Of a stretch of 64,000 bases of DNA, positions 46,775 to 55,888 are shown piece by piece. Source of the stretch: Mycetocola zhujimingii (GTDB lineage: Bacteria > Actinomycetota > Actinomycetes > Actinomycetales > Microbacteriaceae); assembly GCF_003065425.1 (NCBI RefSeq), contig NZ_CP026949.1, forward strand, positions 2,542,001 to 2,606,000. The letters run 5' to 3'. How positions within the stretch are numbered: the stretch's first letter is position 1; each line of letters opens with the position of its first letter. The position numbers were made by a program, and so were the translations under genes. The notes beneath the pieces are model-generated. The model ran no database searches and was not told the origin of the DNA. It saw only the letters and a program-made list of their open reading frames with translations.

Positions 46775-47872
46775 ATGAGGTGGGACGGTCAGCAGCTCGG
46801 CACCGAGGAGCCCTCGGCGCTTCCGGGCCTCGCGAAGCTCAACAACCTCGTGCGCAGCGTCCAGACGCCGGAGTTCGCCGGGGTGACCTTTCACGAGGTG
46901 CTCGCGAAGTCGGCGCTCAACAAGATCCCGCGGCAGTCGCAGATGCCGTTCGGCTGGACCATCAATCCTTACCGTGGCTGCAGTCATGCGTGCGTTTATT
47001 GCTTCGCCCGCCCCACCCACAGCTACCTCGACTTCAACGCCGGCGACGACTTCGACAACCAGGTCGTCGTGAAGATCAACGTCGCCGACGTGCTCTCGAA
47101 AGAGGTCGCGAAGCCGAACTGGGGCAAGTACCCGGTCGCACTCGGGACAAATACCGACCCGTACCAGCGCGCAGAGGGCAAGTACGCGCTCATGCCCGGC
47201 ATCATCACGGCGCTGGCGAACTCCGGCACACCGCTGTCGATCCTCACCAAGGGCACGCTGCTCCGCCGCGACCTCCCGCTGCTTGCGGATGTCGCCCAGA
47301 CCGTTCCCGTTGACCTCGCGATGTCGATTGCGATCTATGACGACGAACTGCAGAAGTCGATCGAGCCGGGCACGCCGTCGGCGAAGGCCCGCCTCGCCAC
47401 GGTGACCGCCGTGCGCAACGCCGGGCTCGACTGCAGCGTCTTCCTGATGCCGATCCTGCCGTACCTCACCGACACAAAGGCGCACCTCGACGAGGCGCTG
47501 CGACAGGTGAAGGCGGCGGGAGGAACCAGCGTGCTCTTCACCTCGCTCTACCTCAAACCGGGAGTGAAACCGTGGTTCATGCACTGGCTCCAGCGGCAGC
47601 ATCCTGAACTCGTCCCGAAGTACACAGCCCTCTACGCCCGCGGCCAGTACGCGCCGAAGGAGTATCGCACCTGGCTGGCCGCACGCATTTCGCCGCTGAT
47701 CCGTGCCCACGGGCTCGAACGCGGGCGCGAAGATCCGGCGACGGGCGGCATCCGTTCGAAAGCGCTCGGGATGCTGCGCAACGACGCGGGCGAGCGGCCA
47801 GCGTTCTCGAGTGATGACGGCTCGACCGGTGCGCGCATCCTGCCGTCGACCGAGCAGCCGATGCTGTTCTAG
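46775..47872 (+). CDS. Rv2578c-family radical SAM protein
   Basis: 365 residues. Iron-sulfur motif CSHACVYC (C-x3-C-x2-C) in NPYRGCSHACVYCFARPTHS, followed by LDFN and further conserved blocks GTNTDPYQRAEGKYALM, SILTKGTLLRRDLPLL and FLMPILPYLTD. The N-terminal GLAKLNNLVRSVQTPEF and FHEVLAKSALNKIP match the mycobacterial Rv2578c group. GGAG precedes ATG 46775; ATG 46766 is also in frame. DNA-repair-lyase-like function is suggested for relatives, but no reaction is established here. Confidence 0.9.
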   Translation: MRWDGQQLGTEEPSALPGLAKLNNLVRSVQTPEFAGVTFHEVLAKSALNKIPRQSQMPFGWTINPYRGCSHACVYCFARPTHSYLDFNAGDDFDNQVVVKINVADVLSKEVAKPNWGKYPVALGTNTDPYQRAEGKYALMPGIITALANSGTPLSILTKGTLLRRDLPLLADVAQTVPVDLAMSIAIYDDELQKSIEPGTPSAKARLATVTAVRNAGLDCSVFLMPILPYLTDTKAHLDEALRQVKAAGGTSVLFTSLYLKPGVKPWFMHWLQRQHPELVPKYTALYARGQYAPKEYRTWLAARISPLIRAHGLERGREDPATGGIRSKALGMLRNDAGERPAFSSDDGSTGARILPSTEQPMLF

Positions 47873-47903
47873 AGAGGCCCGAAAAGGCTGCCGGGTACAC
47901 GAA

Positions 47904-47963
47904 AACACCCGCCCCGGTCGAGAACACACGTGTGAACGGGTGGTCTCGACCGGAACGGGTGTT
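47904..47963. terminator. Bidirectional terminator
   Basis: A 20-base inverted repeat (AACACCCG...GGTCGAGA at 47904-47923; reverse at 47944-47963, two mismatches) with an inner ACACGTGT palindrome, between convergent genes. Confidence 0.8.
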
Positions 47964-47978
47964 CTGGCGGCTCAGCTG

Positions 47979-50318
47979 TTAGGCGGTGAGCTTCGCATTG
48001 GTCATGCGACCGGCGAGTTCCTCGATGATCTCGTCACCGGGGCGAGCCTGAACGTAATCAGCCTCGATCTCGGCGCGACCGAGCAGGTCGGTCATGCGAC
48101 GCTGGCGCGCCTTCGGGATGATCGTGACGACGGTACCGACCTTGCCCGCGCGGCCCGTACGGCCCGAACGGTGGAGGTACGTCTTGTACTCGTCGGGCGC
48201 GTCAGCCTGGATGACGAGGGTGATGTCGTCGACGTGGATGCCACGAGCGGCGACGTCGGTCGCAACGAGCACGTTCACTCGCCCTGAGGTGAGCTGCGCG
48301 AGGTTGCGTGTGCGACGGGCCTGGTTGAGGTCACCGTGGAGCGATACGGCACGGATGCCTGCATCCTCCAGCTGGTCAGCGAGGCGCTCGGCGTACGCAC
48401 GGGTGCGCGAGAAGATGAGTGTCTTCTCGTTGCGGTTCGCGAGTTCCTCGATGATGCGGTCCTTGTCGCGGTGCTCGACCACGAGAACGCGGTGGTCGAT
48501 CGTCGCTGAGGCCTGGTCTTCGCCGGCAACCTCGTGCACGGCGGGGGACGGCAGGAATTCCTTGACGAGCGAAGCAACACCCTTGTCGAGGGTTGCCGAG
48601 AAGAGCAGCTTCTGGCCACCGTTTGCCGTGCGGCGCAGGATGCGCTGCACAGGCTCGAGGAAGCCGAGGTCGCACATGTGGTCGGCCTCGTCGAGGACCG
48701 TGATGGTCACTTCGGAGAGGTCGAGACGGCCCTGCTCGATGAGGTCTTCGATCCGGCCGGGGGTGCCGACGATGATGTCGACTCCGCGCTGGAGAGCGCC
48801 AACCTGGCGACCCTGCGGCACTCCGCCGTAGATCTGCGTGGTGAAGAGGCCGACGCTGCGGGCGATCGGCTGCACTGTGCGGTCGATCTGCAGCGCGAGT
48901 TCACGGGTCGGTGCGAGGATCAGCGCGCGGGGCTTGCGACCCATGGCACGCTTCTTGCCTCCGCCGTTTTCCATGAGCTTCTCGACGAGCGGTGCGCCGA
49001 AGGCAATGGTCTTGCCTGATCCGGTGCGACCGCGGCCGAGGACATCCTTGCCGGCGATGACGTCGGGGATGGTTGCTGCCTGGATCGGGAACGGGCTCGG
49101 TGCGCCGAGCTCAGCGAGAGCGGCGACGATGTTGCCACCGAGGCCGAGGTCGGTGAACGAAATGCCCTCGACGTCGACAGCCAGTGTTGCCTGTGCCTCG
49201 AGGCGCTCGAGCACGACGTCGTCTTCGGGAGTGAAGTTTCCCTTGGCGTCGCGGTTCGGGTAGAAGTTCTTGTCTGCTCCGGCGTCGCGGGGACGGTCGA
49301 AGTTGTTGTCGCGGCGGGGTGCGCGGTCGTCGCGGCCCGCAGAAATGCGACGCGTCGACGGACGCTCGATGCGCTCGCCACGCGTGAACGGGCGGTCGTT
49401 GTTGTATGCGGGGCGCTCAGAGCGGTCGCTACGGGGAGCGCGGTCGTCGCGGTTGTACGACGGACGCTCAGTGCGGTTCTCGCCACGGTTATACGCGGGA
49501 CGCTCACCGTTGCTGCGCGGGGCGCGGTCGTTGTACGACGGCCGCTCGGCGCGGTCACCGCGAGGTGCACGGTCGTCACGGTTGTACGCGGGACGCTCGG
49601 TGCGGTTCTCGCCACGGTTGTACGCGGGACGCTCGCCGTTGCTGCGCGGGGCGCGGTCGTTGTACGACGGACGCTCGGCGCGGTCACCGCGAGGTGCACG
49701 GTCGTCACGGTTGTACGCGGGACGCTCGGTGCGGTTCTCACCGCGGTTATACGAGGGACGCTCGGTCCGGTTCTCACCACGGTTATACGCGGGACGCTCA
49801 CCGCTGCTGCGAGGCGCGCGGTCGTCGCGGCCGTACGAGGGACGCTCGGTCCGGTTCTCACCACGGTTGTACGCGGGACGCTCGGTCCGGTTCTCACCAC
49901 GGTTGTAAGCAGGACGCTCGCCATTGCTGCGCGGGGCGCGGTCGTCGCGGCCGTACGAGGGACGCTCGCTGCGGTCACTGCGGGGCGCACGGTCGTCGCG
50001 GCCGTATGCCGGGCGCTCGGTGCGGTTCTCACCACGGTTGTACGCAGGACGCTCGCCGCGCTGCGGCTGGCCACCGTCGTTGCGGTCGTCGCGGGGTGCG
50101 CGCTGGTCGCGGGGCTCGTCGGCGTGACGGCGCTGGGCGCGCTCGTCTGCGTTCCAGCGGGCCTTCTTCGGTGCGTCGGATTCTGCCGCGCGGTATCCGC
50201 GGTGTCCCGGGCTCCTGCTGCCAGCTGTGGTTCCTGCCGGGCCGCCGCTCTTGCGGGCGTAGCTCGGGTCGAAGTTGCGGGCGGCGCGGCCGCCAGCGGG
50301 TTTATTGTTCTTGGGCAT
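47979..50318 (-). CDS. DEAD-box RNA helicase with long repetitive basic N-terminal region
   Basis: 779 residues. Residues 1-330 are low complexity, repeats of GERPAYNRGENRTERPSY, DDRAPRSDRSERP and related, rich in Arg, Asp, Tyr, Asn. The helicase core follows: Q motif (FTDLGLGGNIVAALAELGAP, FPIQAATIPDVIAG), Walker A GRGRTGSGKTIAFG, PTRELALQ, DEAD box VLDEADHMCDLGF, SAT in LLFSATLD, and C-terminal RSGRTGRAG. Probably an RNA helicase for structured RNA at low temperature or in stress. Its RG/Y-rich tail is at the N-terminus, unlike the usual C-terminal tail. Confidence 0.93.
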   Translation of the reverse strand: MPKNNKPAGGRAARNFDPSYARKSGGPAGTTAGSRSPGHRGYRAAESDAPKKARWNADERAQRRHADEPRDQRAPRDDRNDGGQPQRGERPAYNRGENRTERPAYGRDDRAPRSDRSERPSYGRDDRAPRSNGERPAYNRGENRTERPAYNRGENRTERPSYGRDDRAPRSSGERPAYNRGENRTERPSYNRGENRTERPAYNRDDRAPRGDRAERPSYNDRAPRSNGERPAYNRGENRTERPAYNRDDRAPRGDRAERPSYNDRAPRSNGERPAYNRGENRTERPSYNRDDRAPRSDRSERPAYNNDRPFTRGERIERPSTRRISAGRDDRAPRRDNNFDRPRDAGADKNFYPNRDAKGNFTPEDDVVLERLEAQATLAVDVEGISFTDLGLGGNIVAALAELGAPSPFPIQAATIPDVIAGKDVLGRGRTGSGKTIAFGAPLVEKLMENGGGKKRAMGRKPRALILAPTRELALQIDRTVQPIARSVGLFTTQIYGGVPQGRQVGALQRGVDIIVGTPGRIEDLIEQGRLDLSEVTITVLDEADHMCDLGFLEPVQRILRRTANGGQKLLFSATLDKGVASLVKEFLPSPAVHEVAGEDQASATIDHRVLVVEHRDKDRIIEELANRNEKTLIFSRTRAYAERLADQLEDAGIRAVSLHGDLNQARRTRNLAQLTSGRVNVLVATDVAARGIHVDDITLVIQADAPDEYKTYLHRSGRTGRAGKVGTVVTIIPKARQRRMTDLLGRAEIEADYVQARPGDEIIEELAGRMTNAKLTA
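49501..49758. repeat. 129-bp tandem duplication within the helicase N-terminal coding region
   Basis: Two nearly identical 129-bp units (49501-49629 and 49630-49758) encode 43 residues each (NGERPAYNRGENRTERP onward). Shorter 18-24 residue units surround them. Identity at DNA level is high, so the duplication looks recent. Confidence 0.85.
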
Positions 50319-50690
50319 AGTACTTTCCGGGTTTTAGTTCATGCATGAATCGAGAAGCGCACAGCAGAGCTGCGGCATTCATATACCCGGGCAGTCGATG
50401 GCCGGGACCGTTTCACATCAAAGTGAATACAAGTCGCGTTTTCGCGATGTATAACCGGCCCACCAGACTTACAAACCCTTCCGCGGTACATCCACGGTGT
50501 CCAGAGCCGACTTGGCTACATTACGGCACGAAGGCGGAATTGTCACGTAAATTTCCGAGTTTCGCAATGACTTAGCGGCAATTCCCCAGAAAAACCTCAA
50601 ACACGGTACTCTCGAGTTACACCAGCCTAACCGGGCGGGTTCAACGGGACTCCGGCAACGGAGATCCATCGGACAAATGGAGGTGGAGCC
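50319..50690. other. 372-bp intergenic region, long 5' leader of the helicase gene
   Basis: No convincing gene. The AT-rich 50400-50620 part contains promoter-like sequences for the minus-strand helicase and the plus-strand GlsB gene. A leader of 200 bases or more ahead of a DEAD-box helicase is common for cold-induced mRNAs. No classical riboswitch core was recognised. Confidence 0.45.
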
Positions 50691-50966
50691 TTGGGCTTCC
50701 TGGCATTTCTTCTTCTCGGTCTGATTGCTGGCGCAATCGCAAAGGCCATTCTTCCTGGCAAACAGGGCGGCGGATGGCTCATCACACTGCTTCTCGGTGT
50801 CGTGGGCGCGCTTCTGGGCGGCTGGCTCGGTGGCCTGCTGTTCAACATCGACATGAACGAGTTCTGGAGCATCTCGACCTGGCTCACCGCCATCGTCGGT
50901 TCCATCATCGTGCTCCTCATCTACGGCCTCGTCACGCGCAACTCGCGCAGCGGCAGCCGGGCCTAA
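50691..50966 (+). CDS. GlsB/YeaQ/YmgE family membrane protein
   Basis: 91 residues from TTG 50691 with GGAGGTGGAGCC upstream. Three helices: FLAFLLLGLIAGAIAKAILP, LITLLLGVVGALLGGWLGGL and IVGSIIVLLIYGLV, with the GKQGGG loop typical of transglycosylase-associated/GlsB proteins. Linked to general stress in other bacteria; role unknown. Confidence 0.9.
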   Translation: MGFLAFLLLGLIAGAIAKAILPGKQGGGWLITLLLGVVGALLGGWLGGLLFNIDMNEFWSISTWLTAIVGSIIVLLIYGLVTRNSRSGSRA

Positions 50967-50985
50967 CGGTCCACGAACCAAACGG

Positions 50986-51015
50986 ATGCCTCCTCGCCTC
51001 ACGGCGGGGAGGCAT
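50986..51015. terminator. Hairpin after the GlsB gene
   Basis: Thirteen-base stem ATGCCTCCTCGCC / GGCGGGGAGGCAT with a four-base loop, then TCGTCGTTTC, 20 bp after the stop. Confidence 0.8.
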
Positions 51016-51124
51016 TCGTCGTTTCGACCTCCGTCTTTCGTGTGAATGCCGGGTTCCAGCTTGAGGTCCGCCGTCGGGTTCGGAAGGGTTGGACTCTTCT
51101 GACCGCCGATCGCAAAGGACGCTC

Positions 51125-51409
51125 ATGCTCACCCTCACCGATAACGCAAGCACCATCGTCAAGACCATCACACTTCAGACGGCGGGGACCGAGGATGCCG
51201 GCCTTCGGATAACCAGCCCGGAACCGTCGTCCACCGACCTTTCCGTCGCGGTCGCCACGGCGCCTGAGCCGACGGATGCCGTCGTCGAGTCGAGCGGTGC
51301 CCGGATCTTTGTCGACGAGAACGCCGCGGTCATGCTCGACGACAAGATCCTTGACGCTGAAGTCGACGAAGCCGGCGCGGTTCGCTTCGCCATCGGCACC
51401 CAGCCCTGA
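51125..51409 (+). CDS. HesB/IscA-like protein without cysteines
   Basis: 94 residues: MLTLTDNASTIVKTITLQTA, GLRITS, ARIFVDENAAVMLDDKILD, and VRFAIG follow the A-type Fe-S carrier fold. All three cysteines of IscA-type carriers are absent; the protein has no Cys at all. It is therefore probably not a cluster carrier. Such Cys-less HesB-like proteins occur in actinobacteria with no known function. An upstream in-frame GTG/ATG was not needed; ATG 51125 fits the domain start. Confidence 0.82.
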   Translation: MLTLTDNASTIVKTITLQTAGTEDAGLRITSPEPSSTDLSVAVATAPEPTDAVVESSGARIFVDENAAVMLDDKILDAEVDEAGAVRFAIGTQP

Positions 51410-51566
51410 CCTCAGCGCCTCACGGTTTTGTCGAGATCCCGCGGTCCCGGATCTCCTCCGCTGGGCTGACCCCACCCAATACCTGAGGTGGATGCCGTGA
51501 ACATCAGGCCTTCGTAGCCTCGAAAACGGTGCCGCACTCCTGCGTCGCCGCGATCGAACGGCTGAC

Positions 51567-52208
51567 ATGGACTTTCTCACCGATGCTCTTCTCTCGACGG
51601 CCACCTCACCGTGGGTCTATGCGATCGTCTTCGCTGTCGTTGTCATCGACGGGTTCTTCCCGCCGGTTCCGAGTGAGACCGTGGTCGTCGCCGCGGCCGC
51701 CATTGGCGTCTCGGCCGGAGCACCGAACCCGGTCCTGATCATCCTCGTGGCCGCGATCGGGGCGGCACTCGGCGACAACATCGCCTACCTCCTGGGGCGC
51801 ATCGTCGGAACCGACCGCTTCGCGTGGATGCGGCATCCGCGAACCGTCCGTGCCTTCGACTGGGCCGCACACGGCATCCGTTCCCGGCCGGCGGCCCTGA
51901 TCCTGACCGCGCGGTACATCCCGATCGGCAGGATCGCCGTGAACATGACCGCGGGAGCCACCGGGTTTCCCCATCGACGGTTCTGGCCGCTCACGGTTCT
52001 CGCCGGAGTGTCGTGGGCGGCGTACTCGGTTCTCATCGGCCTGCTCGCCGGGCACTGGGTGAAGGACCAGCCGCTTCTCGGCGCGCTGATCGGAATCGTG
52101 ATCGCCATCGCGCTCGGCTTCCTCATCGACCGGGTATCGAGTGCGGTCGCGCGGCGGCGGACCGCGGCCCACCAGAGCACAGCGACCGCCGACATTCTGG
52201 CCCGGTGA
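51567..52208 (+). CDS. DedA family membrane protein
   Basis: 213 residues. DedA/VTT signatures: IDGFFPPVPSETVVVAAAAI and GALGDN-type IGAALGDNIAYLLGRIVG, then ARYIPIGRIAVNMTAGATGF. Helix count about five. DedA proteins act in lipid flipping and membrane-potential maintenance. ATG 51567 chosen. Confidence 0.92.
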   Translation: MDFLTDALLSTATSPWVYAIVFAVVVIDGFFPPVPSETVVVAAAAIGVSAGAPNPVLIILVAAIGAALGDNIAYLLGRIVGTDRFAWMRHPRTVRAFDWAAHGIRSRPAALILTARYIPIGRIAVNMTAGATGFPHRRFWPLTVLAGVSWAAYSVLIGLLAGHWVKDQPLLGALIGIVIAIALGFLIDRVSSAVARRRTAAHQSTATADILAR

Positions 52209-52224
52209 GACCGCGTTCCAGCGT

Positions 52225-55200
52225 TTAGCTGACGGATGCCGCCTTCGCCGCTTCTGCAGGCTCAGTCGCCTCGGTCTCCCGCTCGGCCACTGCCCGCCGC
52301 TCGAGCCGACGCTCGCGCGCACCTTCGACCAGGTTGTAGAGCGTCGGCAGCACGACGAGCGTCAGGACAGTCGACGACACAAGTCCACCGATCACGACGA
52401 TGGCGAGCGGCTGCGAGATGAAGCCGCCTTCACCGGTGAGGCCGAGTGCCATGGGTACCAGGGCGAAGATCGTCGCGAGCGCCGTCATGAGAATCGGGCG
52501 GAGCCTCCGCGACGAACCATGGCGCACCGCTTCGGTCACCGCCATGCCGCGGGACCTGTACTGGTTGACGAGGTCAACGAGCACGATCGCGTTGGTCACG
52601 ACGATACCGATGAGCATCAGCACACCGATGAGCGAAGCAACACCGAGCGGAACACCGGTGATGACCTGCAGGCCAATGGCACCCGTGGCGGCGAACGGCA
52701 CAGACACGAGCAGAAGCAGCGGCTGGCGAAGCGACCGGAAGGTGGCCACCATGACGATGTACACGATGAGGATCGCGGCGAGCATGGCAAGCCCCAGCTG
52801 CTGGAAGGCGTTGCCCTGGTCAGCGGTCACGCCGCCGAGCGTCGCCGTCGTCCCCGCGGGAAGGTCGATCTCGTCGAGCGCGGTTGACACCTCGGTACTC
52901 GCGGTACCGATGTTGTCACTCGCCGGAGTGATGGCGACCGTTGCTGAACGCTGGCCTCGCACCGAGGTGATCGTCGACGGGCCGTCGACCTCCTCGACGG
53001 TGGCGAGGCTGTCGAGCTGCACCGGTCCGAGAAGGGTCGGAACCTCGAGCGCTGACAGTTCACTGATCGTGGCTGGCGGAGTGTCGGTCGCGATGTAAAT
53101 GCTGACGGTGGTCTCGTCGAGCACGATCGAACCAGCGGATGTCGGTTGCATCGCCTGTGAGATGTAGCCGCCGAGCGCAACCTCGCTGTAGCCGGCAGCA
53201 GCGGCGTCGAGCCGGTTGACCTTCACCTCGATGTACGGTCTGGATGCGCTGAGGTTGTTGGTGACCTGGCGCATTCCCTCGAGGTCCTTGGCCGCGTCGG
53301 TGACGGCATCCGTCGCCTCCCGCAGCGTCTCCTGATCGGGTGCCGTGATGTCGACCTCGATGTCACTCGATGCACCGAAACCACCGGCAGAGCTGAGCTC
53401 GATTTCGCCGGCGTCAGCAATGTCTTCGAGTTCGGAGCGCACCGTGGACTGGAGCGCTTCCTGGTCGGCGTCTTCGTCGGTCGTCACCGAGTAGGTGATG
53501 CTGCCTTCGCCGCCACCGCCGAACGCGGAGAGAAGCCCTCCGGACGAGCCGATCGAGACCTGGACGGTGTCGATGCCCTCGATGTCGCGCAGGGCATCTT
53601 CAACCTTCGTCGCCGCAGCATCCTGGGCATCGAGGCTTGAGCCGACGGGGAGCTTCTGCGAAACGCTCAGCGTGTTCTGCCCCGAGTCACCCAGGAAGTT
53701 GGTCTTCATGAACGGCACCAGGGCCAGGGTGCCGCCGAGCACGAGCAGCGAAAGCAGCAGCGTCGCAACCGAGTGCTTGAGCGTCCAGTTGATGATCGGC
53801 AGGTAACCCTTTTGCAGGAGGGTCGGGTGCTCGAGCTCGTCTTCGTCTTCCACTCCGGTCTTGCGACCCCGGCGGGTGGCCACCGCGACAGCGGCAGCGG
53901 AGGCATAGACGGCGGGCTCGGTCTCGCGGTGCCCTGGCTGCTCGCCCGAGGTCTCGCTTGAGATCTCACTCGAGACCGGGCTTGGAGCGTGTGCAGCCTC
54001 GTGTGGGGTGACGACTTCGGATGCTGTCACGACGGATCCGGCAGCGGGCTGCGCGGTTGCACCATCGGTGACGGCAGCGTCGGCGGCGGCATCGTCGGTG
54101 ACGACGTGCGCCGCCGCCGGCTCAACGGCCTTCTGGTCCTTGATCGCCGTGGCCTCGGTAGACTCCGTGGCCGCCTTGGCCGTCTTCGCGGGCTTCCGTT
54201 CCTTCGCGCGGAGGAACCAGTACGCGAGCACCGGCACGATGGTCAGCGAGACGAAGAGCGACGCGACGAGGGCGATCGTGACGGTGAGCGCGAACGGGCG
54301 GAAGAGCTCGCCCGTCATGTCGCCGACGAACGCGAGCGGCAGGAATACAGCGACGGTCGTGATCGTCGATGCGGTGATGGCGCCGGCGACCTCGCGCACC
54401 GCAGTGACGATCGATACGGCACGGCCGTCAGCCGTTCGGTCGCGTGCCGCTGCCATGTGTCTCTTGATGTTCTCGATGACGACGATGGAGTCGTCAACGA
54501 CGCGTCCGATCGCAATGGTGAGCGCACCGAGGGTGAGGATGTTGAGGGTGTAACCCGTCGCCTGCAGGCCGATGAAGGTGATGAGCACAGACGTGGGGAT
54601 CGAAATGGCCGTGACCAGGGTCGCCCGCACATCGAGCAGGAAGACCAGGATGATCAGAACGGCGAAGACGAGCCCGAGCAGTCCCTCTGTCGCGAGCGAC
54701 TCGATGGACTGCTCGATGTACGGGGCCTGGTCGAAGACGATGTCGAGTTGGACGTCGGAACCCAGCGCTTCCTCGAGGTCGGGAATCAGCGCGCGAACGC
54801 CCTTGGACACGTCAACGGTGTTGGCGGCCGGGAGCTTGGTTACGGCGATGGTGAGTGCCGGCTTGCCGTCGACGCGGGAAATACTCGTCACCGGGTTGTC
54901 GGTGAGTGACACCGACGCGACGTCGCCGATGGTGAGCACGGCTGAACCCGGTGCACCGGGCGCATCCCGGACCAGCGGCAGTCCGGCGAGCTCCTCGACG
55001 GAGCCGAGCTTTGAGCCGGTCTGAACGGAGAACGTGCTTCCGTCTTCGGTGATGTCACCGGCGGGGATGAGCACTCCGTATTGTTCGAGGGTGTCGCTGA
55101 TCGCGGTCCGCTGCACTCCCTCCTGCGCCAGCCGGACGGCATCCGTCACGATGGTGACCCGCTTGCCGACCTCACCGATGAGCGCCGCTTCGCGCACACC

Positions 55201-55707
55201 CTCAATGTCTTCGATGTCGGGCACTGCCGTCGCGTTCAGGCTGTCTGCGAGCGCGTCGGTGTTCTCGCCGGTCGCACTGGCAGCAATCTGGATCACCGGA
55301 AGGTCGTCGAGTCCGCCGGAGAGGACCTCGGGTTCGACGTCTTCGGGGAGTGTCGACTTGATCCGGTTGATCGCCTGGTTGATCTTCTGCTCGGCGGTGG
55401 CGAGGTCGGTGCCGTAGGTGAAGGTCGCGGAGATGAGACCGAGGTTGGTCGATGAGGTCGTGCTCGTCGACTCGATACCTGCAACACCCTGGATCGCCGT
55501 TTCAATCGGGGTGGAGACGTCATCGTTGACCACCTCGGGTGACGCACCGGGGTAGCTGGCAACGATGGCGAGCTGTGGGAAGCTCACGCTCGGAGCGAGT
55601 TCCTGCTTGAGGCTCGACAGGGCGATCCCGCCGAAGACCGCGGCGACGATGGTGACGAGTGCGATAAGCGCACGGTTCTTCATGCTTAGAACGGCAAGGA
55701 CGTGCAC
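52225..55707 (-). CDS. RND efflux transporter (AcrB/HAE1-like)
   Basis: 1,160 residues from GTG 55707, with AGGAG upstream. N-terminal HVLAVLSMKNRALIALVTIV, large periplasmic-type domains, 12 helices, GRVVDDSIVVIENIKRHMAA (helix 4 region) and a second half resembling the first. Between the halves lies a 150-residue Ala/Thr/Val/Glu-rich segment with Lys clusters, probably cytoplasmic and disordered. No adapter (MFP) or outer membrane partner gene is adjacent. Drug or lipid export is likely but substrate unknown. The in-frame ATG 55782 has no ribosome-binding site. Confidence 0.9.
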   Translation of the reverse strand: MHVLAVLSMKNRALIALVTIVAAVFGGIALSSLKQELAPSVSFPQLAIVASYPGASPEVVNDDVSTPIETAIQGVAGIESTSTTSSTNLGLISATFTYGTDLATAEQKINQAINRIKSTLPEDVEPEVLSGGLDDLPVIQIAASATGENTDALADSLNATAVPDIEDIEGVREAALIGEVGKRVTIVTDAVRLAQEGVQRTAISDTLEQYGVLIPAGDITEDGSTFSVQTGSKLGSVEELAGLPLVRDAPGAPGSAVLTIGDVASVSLTDNPVTSISRVDGKPALTIAVTKLPAANTVDVSKGVRALIPDLEEALGSDVQLDIVFDQAPYIEQSIESLATEGLLGLVFAVLIILVFLLDVRATLVTAISIPTSVLITFIGLQATGYTLNILTLGALTIAIGRVVDDSIVVIENIKRHMAAARDRTADGRAVSIVTAVREVAGAITASTITTVAVFLPLAFVGDMTGELFRPFALTVTIALVASLFVSLTIVPVLAYWFLRAKERKPAKTAKAATESTEATAIKDQKAVEPAAAHVVTDDAAADAAVTDGATAQPAAGSVVTASEVVTPHEAAHAPSPVSSEISSETSGEQPGHRETEPAVYASAAAVAVATRRGRKTGVEDEDELEHPTLLQKGYLPIINWTLKHSVATLLLSLLVLGGTLALVPFMKTNFLGDSGQNTLSVSQKLPVGSSLDAQDAAATKVEDALRDIEGIDTVQVSIGSSGGLLSAFGGGGEGSITYSVTTDEDADQEALQSTVRSELEDIADAGEIELSSAGGFGASSDIEVDITAPDQETLREATDAVTDAAKDLEGMRQVTNNLSASRPYIEVKVNRLDAAAAGYSEVALGGYISQAMQPTSAGSIVLDETTVSIYIATDTPPATISELSALEVPTLLGPVQLDSLATVEEVDGPSTITSVRGQRSATVAITPASDNIGTASTEVSTALDEIDLPAGTTATLGGVTADQGNAFQQLGLAMLAAILIVYIVMVATFRSLRQPLLLLVSVPFAATGAIGLQVITGVPLGVASLIGVLMLIGIVVTNAIVLVDLVNQYRSRGMAVTEAVRHGSSRRLRPILMTALATIFALVPMALGLTGEGGFISQPLAIVVIGGLVSSTVLTLVVLPTLYNLVEGARERRLERRAVAERETEATEPAEAAKAASVS

Positions 55708-55798
55708 GGGTCTCCTGAGGGCGATGCGATGACTGCCGCGAGCGCGGCGGGAGAAACGACGCGTGGCCGCTCTACACAGCAAATTCTGTCACAGCGCC

Positions 55799-55815
55799 CG
55801 TGCAGGAACTGCACG
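55799..55815. promoter_or_regulatory. Palindrome upstream of the RND gene
   Basis: Seven-base arms CGTGCAG / CTGCACG around GAA, about 90 bp before the RND start. It may be an operator; no regulator gene is adjacent. Confidence 0.35.
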
Positions 55816-55888
55816 TACGACAAATGCTCAGCGTTCCGTTATCGCCCGGGTCGTGGCGTAATTCCGCACGCAGAATTCATCCGCTCGG

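Noticed and set aside
47904-47963. Possible LexA/SOS-like box (GAACACACGTGTGAAC)
   Set aside because: The sequence is the inner part of a terminator hairpin between convergent genes and does not match GAAC-N4-GTTC.
49340-50300. Possible CRISPR array in the repeated region
   Set aside because: Repeats are in a long reading frame, of mixed unit size, and without unique spacers or cas genes.
49406-50320. 304-residue plus-strand ORF rich in repeats
   Set aside because: It is the antisense reading of the repeat-rich helicase N-terminus; Arg/Cys/Gly-rich and with no ribosome-binding site.
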